Shown one piece after another: positions 58,601 to 64,000 of a stretch of DNA of 64,000 nucleotides. Below the pieces are notes generated by a model, which saw only the letters and a program-made list of their open reading frames with translations, was not told the origin of the DNA and searched no databases. The stretch spans positions 21,685,258 to 21,749,257 of the forward strand of contig NC_135219.1 of NCBI RefSeq assembly GCF_052324685.1, read 5' to 3'. The stretch is from Brachyhypopomus gauderio. Its lineage: Eukaryota; Chordata; Actinopteri; Gymnotiformes; Hypopomidae. The translations under genes were made by a program, and so were the position numbers. Position 1 is the first letter of the stretch. Every line of letters begins with the position of its first letter.

Positions 58601-59269
58601 TTATCATAGCCACAGATCATGTTGTTTGCACACTCATCCAAATCAACCATCTGCTTGAGTTAGATAAGCCTTTTCCAAGCCTGGCCATTGAGCACACACA
58701 TGGAGATAGGAGGCAAAAGTGAGCAGTTTCAATGAAGCCAAACAAAAATAAAGACCTCTGAAGAGCAGGTTAGATTAATGTTTTATGCTGTTTGATGATC
58801 AGCAAGTGGGGTTTTTATGGTTACTATCACAAAGTTTGTGCTAGCACAACCCAATCTCCAACATATCACAAGATAATAATTTACAGTAGCTGCTGCATCT
58901 CAAAACCCATGATGTTGAGTATCTCACTCGGTTTGCAAAAGAAGATTGCTTTGGCATTAGTTCCTACAATTATATGTGTAATTAGTCTAATACAATGCAA
59001 ATGAGCGGAGGAAGCCTACCACAAACTATCATAAAAATCCTACATAGGCCTATTGAAAAAACAAAAATATTTCCGTTTATTAAGTTTGTTTAAAAGCACA
59101 TAAGTTAACAATTTAATGTTCAGCTTTTATTTTCATTGCTCAGTACAAGCATATGACAGCGGTACAGTCTTCTGTGTATCAGCTATTGACAGCACTCCTG
59201 AATTGAGAAGGTTAAGGCCTCCCTCAAGAGACACCATGGTAGAACCAGGACTTCCACTTCAGAGCCCAA

Positions 59270-59288
59270 GCCCCCCCCCCCCCCCCCA
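59270..59288. repeat. Poly(C) run
   Basis: About 18 C residues; isolated homopolymer. Confidence 0.9.
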
Positions 59289-59289
59289 C

Positions 59290-60500
59290 TAGCCCACCAC
59301 TGTCCCAGGGTGACACTTTTTCAGGAGTTGGGTGTAACTCTGTAGTTGGTTTTCCATCCACCAAGTTTTGGTGAATTATGAGAAAAGCAAAAAAAAAAAT
59401 CCAAAATAACTCACCCAAATAACGCAAAAGTGTTTTACGGTAAAGCCGAAATGTGAAAAGTTTTTTTTCTAATAAATTATGACGTATCGTATATGTTTCG
59501 CTTATTTCGATGTCGCAGCAGCCAACGTCACCTAAAGTATCTTCGCATAACTGTAGTGGATGAAAACGCGATTGTATTCTCATTTCTTCTTCAGAAATTT
59601 CGAAAATGCGCACATTCGCAAAACATTTGCAACATATTGTTCACTTCATTTATCATCAATGTACAACACTGTTCGAGTGGTATAAGATGGCAAACCATAC
59701 TTTAAACATGTTAGAATTGAGAGGTAAAAATAATATCTGCCCTACACCAATTGCCCACCCCTTACATCACTTTTAAAGGCTCTGCATTAATAATTCTAAA
59801 AGTGCACGTGTGTGTGGATGAAAGAACACCAACCATAATCTATATTTCTCTTGTGTAACTCAAAAAAATAAACCACAGTCAAATGTTAAATTATGGTGCT
59901 GCACTTCATTTGTAGACTTCACCTGTAGAGCCAGAACTGGCTTTTTCCTGTTTATTACCACAAATATTTAAATAACTTGAGTTATCAAATTAGTGATAAA
60001 ATTATTCTGCTATAGGTATTTTAGACATCCAATAGAAAGCCTATACTGTTGATATGTATGTAATTACAAAATTATATTTGATAATTGTTTGATGGAAGAA
60101 ATCTTGAAAAGCAGCTGAAAAGTAGTTCTGATTTTTTTTTAAGTAGCTAACCCACTCCCTCATCCTCATGAAGATATTGAATGAAATTATAATGTTATCC
60201 ATTTCAGTCAAAAATAGACTATATTCACATATAAGATCATTTATGAAGCTGTAGTAAAGTCTGCATTTGGAAGTAATATGCTGTTTAGCTGACTAAATTG
60301 TTTTCTACGCTCTCATTTAAAATATGGATGCCAAGCAGCAGCTGATACTGTAAAGCAGAGGCATGTAGTGTGTGTGACAGGTTGATTTTGTATGTGTGTC
60401 TTTATACACAGTAAACAAGTTTCTATGTATGCTTCTCTTTTAAAAGCATTTTTTACCTTTCAGATTATCTGTTCTTGGAGTGAGATCTCCAGGTTATGTG
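59290..60500. other. Gene-free sequence
   Basis: AT-rich DNA with nothing recognised. Confidence 0.4.
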
Positions 60501-60509
60501 TAGCAGATA

Positions 60510-60780
60510 CTGGGCTTGCATTGCGGCCCATTAGGGCCTAGTGTGAAGCTAGAGGTTGGGGGATTGGGGGGATTAGAGAAGGCCAGTTGGATCATTTTAC
60601 AGCCGCCGGACCCTGGCCACCCCCTAGCCTTCTGAACAATGAGGATTAAACCCCTCTTGTTCCTAAACTCTGAAAACTGCAGGGCAACAAAGACTGTATT
60701 CCTTCCATCCCTCTTACTGCAGGAAAGGCCGAATCCCAGATAATTTCCTCCCCATTGCAAAGGGAGATGAACATGTATAC
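60510..60780. promoter_or_regulatory. Candidate conserved non-coding element with Otx-type sites
   Basis: Unique, GC-balanced sequence containing GGGATTAG (60567-60574) and AGGATTAAAC (60642-60651), both with the GGATTA core bound by Otx/bicoid-class homeodomains, and GATAATTTCC (60738-60747). Function is inference. Confidence 0.25.
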
Positions 60781-61529
60781 ACGGATGATAAAATGTAAAA
60801 CAAATGACTTGCAAATTTACATACCATAGTTGCATGCTATTAATTAATCTATCCTAAGGTTTAAGTAATTTCAGAGACTGATGCTGCCCCCAGGCAAGGT
60901 CAATCAATTACCAACATTCCAAAGTCTTCGGCTATAAAGCTATAAAGCTTTTCCAAATGAGATTAGTAAAGTTGGGTTTTTGAGGGTTAGTGACATGGAT
61001 TTAGGAGACAAGACATTTCCACATAGACTGATGTAGTCAAATATATTTGTCATTGGGGGCTTAAACAGGTCATTTGTAATTAGTCAATCTCAAACATTTG
61101 TTTTAGACCATATTAGGAACATATAAACAAGCACTGTTCAAGGCCCTTTCCACCTCTTCATGTTCGCAAGTGTGCTGTTGGATGGCACTTGCTCTTTTTT
61201 CCTTCTTGTACATTTTGTAAACACTTTGTAATGACATAGTTATTACACACAATTAATGAGATAAATTAACATGAAATAATCAACACAAGAGAAAACTCTA
61301 TATTTAACCATTTGATGGATAAGGGCAAAATTACTGCTGTGAAGCTCACGTGCATGAAATCTGTGGTGAGCATCAAGTGACAAAGTAAAGTTTTTGTACA
61401 TATATACATATAGAGTGTTGTTCTTTGCCATGCAAAAATTTTAAAAAGTACAGAACAGGGAAAGAGGACAAAAAAAAGACAAAGACAGTGAAAAAAGATG
61501 AGGTGTGGGTGGGGGTGTGAAAGGTGGAT

Positions 61530-61960
61530 TTGGGGACCCCATGACCGGCCTGGCCCCAGCTGAATATTCCAGCTTAAAGACTAGCAGCAGTAGGGCGGAG
61601 TGGGGCAGGAGAGAGAGGGATGGAGCCGATAAAAGGCCCTCTATTCGGAGGAACGGAGTGAAAAAGAAAAAAAAAAGCAGAAAGGGTTTGCATCGCCTCT
61701 CCTGATGGCCTGTCAAAGCCAATCAGTGTTTAGGGCCTTTGGAACATTGCTCGTATCACAGGCCGCTTCTAACAATGGTGTCCGGCAATGGCCGCCACAC
61801 TCTTCAAATCCAATTTGGATCGTCAAGGACAGGTCCACTGAGAGGGGCGGGTGGGGGTGTGAGGCCGGGGTTTCATCCAAACTATTCAACATTCATGTGG
61901 GAATGGATGGTAAGATGGCATGAAATGAGGGGAGGGCTCCTTGTTCCACCTTTCGGTCCC
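61530..61960. promoter_or_regulatory. Candidate conserved non-coding element with SOX-type site
   Basis: Compositionally distinct unique block containing AACAATGG (61772-61779, SOX consensus), CAGCCAATCAG-like AGCCAATCAG (about 61717, CCAAT) and AATCCAATTTGG (about 61808). No coding frame of note. Confidence 0.25.
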
Positions 61961-62289
61961 ACCCTCTCTTTTTTTTTGCCAACAAGTCCAGCCTATTTGG
62001 GATTTCTTTAAGGTTAAAACTGTGGAGAACATACATTTTGGGTTTTTGGTTGCGGACCTTCTGGTTGACAGGTGATCCACAGCCATTGAGTATCTGATTC
62101 AAAATGGCCCAAATCATTTTTTTTAAACCAGGGGTGACAGTGCATTGAGCCTTAAAGAAATGTGAGGTGGAAGTCTTGAGGTTCAGAGAGGCACCTTCTC
62201 CCCTAGAGAGACGAGGTCCTGAAAAGACAGGACCTCCCTAAGTCACATTGTCAAACAAATCCTCTATGAAGAAAGGAAAGCTGCCCCGT

Positions 62290-62500
62290 GTTTATTCCTT
62301 TTAGTCTAGTTAAGCTAGTAGTTCTGTGGCCACTTTTGGAAGCTTGTGGTTTTTCCACTGGACCTGGTAAATCCCTCTCTGCTTTTGCACTGGCTGAAGC
62401 TATGGGAGCCATCTTTCCCACACGCTTCCCACTCCACTCCCAATCTCAATCCCCCTCAAGCCAGTGTTTACCCGTCAGCCCAAACAATGAGCAACTCTTG
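62290..62500. other. Unique block, possible regulatory element
   Basis: Low-repeat sequence between AT-rich flanks. Open frames in two phases are short and lack codon or family evidence. Confidence 0.15.
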
Positions 62501-62526
62501 GCAATTAAACTGCATTTTTAGGAGGG

Positions 62527-62880
62527 GATCCGTGGCGCAGTGGTCTAATGGCATTACTGTTGGGACGATTCATCCACTGAATAGTCAACAGGATTTTGCT
62601 TCTCATGGGGAGAAATACTACTTTACCAAGTTACCAGTATTACAGGGCTTTACCAAAGCTTAGGATTCAGGGTTCACAGATTACTGCCCCCCCTAAAGGT
62701 AGCAGAAGAACAGGAGGAATTCTGGGCTTGGGCTGCTGGACTGGCTCCACCACAACCTCCATCAACACATCCTCCACCACTCATCACTAACTTGTATGTC
62801 ATCTGTGCTTGTACATGACTTTTGACTGTATTAAACCTGCTGACTTTTGACTGACCTTAAACCACCACTGGGTGGGGGAA
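62527..62880 (+). mobile_element. tRNA-derived SINE
   Basis: A box TGGCGCAGTGG at 62533-62543 and B-box-like GGACGATTCATCC at 62563-62575, spaced as in a tRNA-type pol III promoter. The body continues to about 62880 without coding sequence. The 3' end and target duplication are not clear. Confidence 0.6.
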
Positions 62881-63244
62881 GTGAGGAGTGACACATAAAC
62901 TGACCAATATGACTGAATTGGTTATTCAACCGCCTATTATTCAGAAGAACATCACAAAAAATGGATCAATCGAAGTCAGAACCATTCACCTAGACACACA
63001 TCGTGAAACCAGACTGCCTGGGTGGAATAATACAGCAAGCCTATATGTGCACTGTGTGGGCTTATAAAAGAAAACATAAAAGTCCAGAATATTGTACCAT
63101 TATAAAACAGTATAACTTCCTTCTGCTCTCAGAACTCAAAAACGAATGCCCTAATTTTAACCACAGCCCTGAAGTCAGCAAAATATAATTATTTAAGACA
63201 TTATAATATTTCACAGAAGAATTGTTTTATAGGGAAATTCCACT

Positions 63245-63570
63245 AGGTTTAGCCCAGTGAGTCACATCAGAGTTACAAACTTGTCAAGAATAGCGATGCA
63301 GTGTGCTTCTACATCAGTGGTCACTCCTGCCTCACTTTGTAGCATACAGCACATGCTGACCCCTGACCCCAGCAAAGCTGAGCTTGACTGGGTGCTTGGA
63401 GAGCCAAAGACACAGCCAACTCCATTACCTCACAATGAGAGGCTAATTACTCCATTAGTACTCCACAGAAGCATAGCTGTAGACAGCTTGTCCCTGCTTT
63501 CCCTACCAGCCATTTTAATTACCAGTCTGTTCCCTGTCTCTCTTCCAATATCCTTTTTGTGTTTTATGCA
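63245..63570. promoter_or_regulatory. Candidate conserved non-coding element with DR1 site
   Basis: Contains TGACCCCTGACCCC at 63357-63370, the complement of a GGGTCA direct repeat spaced by one (nuclear-receptor DR1), plus GGCTAATTACTCC (63441-63453) and TTTTAATTACC (63513-63523). Unique sequence; conservation untested. Confidence 0.25.
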
Positions 63571-64000
63571 CAATCCTTATGATTCTGGATAGAGGGTCTT
63601 GTCACTAATTAACTGCTGTAAAAAGTAAGACCGTGACTTCAATGACCTAACTTTATGAGATTATTTTTCCCTATGCTGAGCAGTTCTTCTTCTCTGTCTC
63701 ACTTTCAGTCTGTCTCTCTCTCTCTCTTTGTGTATGTGTGTCTTTCTTCAGATGTTCTTGAGACAAATTAATTAACTGACACATACTGTAATGAAGACTG
63801 GGATTCAAAGAAAACTCCATCCTATTTACTCAGTTTAATAATCTCAACATAGGATCTGTTGGACAAAACACAAAATATATTGTCATGACACTTTAAACAG
63901 TGTGGTGTAAAGTGAATGTCACTTTTATTTTGACATTCCTGTTTTATTACTGATACACAAACGGGTACAACACAGCACAAGAACATAGTCCTAAATAGCT
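63571..64000. other. Right edge, gene-free
   Basis: AT-rich sequence with a (TC)n run at about 63712-63728; nothing else recognised. Confidence 0.4.

Noticed and set aside
60494..60835. 113-codon minus-strand frame
   Set aside because: No recognisable domain or splice structure; it overlaps a block that looks regulatory.

Overview
The window is vertebrate nuclear DNA from a ray-finned (teleost) fish. It holds spliced genes with GT-AG introns, a zona pellucida (ZP3-type) egg-coat gene, Tc1-like and hAT-like DNA transposons, short LTR elements and a tRNA-derived SINE. No species is assigned. No bacterial, organellar or CRISPR feature was found.

Layout: (1) 1-3097, ahsa1 (+), entered inside its first coding exon. 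(2) 4.1-18.2 kb, a transposon nest: a palindromic element, a decayed hAT transposase, two solo LTRs, a DDE transposase fragment, MITEs nested in one another, and two young non-autonomous LTR elements. Six of these insertions are confirmed by exact target-site duplications. (3) 19719-27154, znf512 (+), 15 coding exons, 638 codons. (4) 29664-31510, a zp3-like egg-coat gene (-), 7 exons, 458 codons. (5) 32789-38347, actr10 (-), 13 exons, 417 codons. (6) 39985-46911, armh4 (+), 7 coding exons, 659 codons, with a 3-kb near-perfect palindrome in intron 4. (7) 51113-53737, naa30 (-), 4 exons, 292 codons. (8) 54-64 kb has no recognised gene; it holds unique AT-rich sequence, a polypurine tract, a SINE and several candidate regulatory segments. 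The armh4/actr10/naa30 grouping matches human 14q22-q23, where OTX2, EXOC5, AP5M1, NAA30, SLC35F4, ARMH4 and ACTR10 lie together. The empty right end may therefore be a regulatory desert; that is inference.

The genes do not form one pathway. ahsa1 is an Hsp90 co-chaperone, actr10 a dynactin subunit, naa30 the NatC catalytic subunit, znf512 a nuclear zinc-finger protein, armh4 a single-pass membrane protein and zp3 an egg-envelope protein. actr10 and armh4 are head-to-head; armh4 and naa30 converge.

The most unusual observations are in znf512. Three introns carry minisatellites that start at, or 6 nt beyond, the 5' splice site. In intron 2 the repeat unit contains the splice donor itself, and units are 27 or 33 bp, so each donor copy would add whole codons in frame. 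Intron 7 (309 nt) has no stop and is a multiple of three, so retention would insert 103 residues of an 8-residue repeat. In intron 9 an 18-copy, 34-bp repeat also copies the donor. Other points of note are the armh4 palindrome (two 1501-bp inverted copies 18 bp apart) and an LTR family with a conserved open reading frame inside the LTR.
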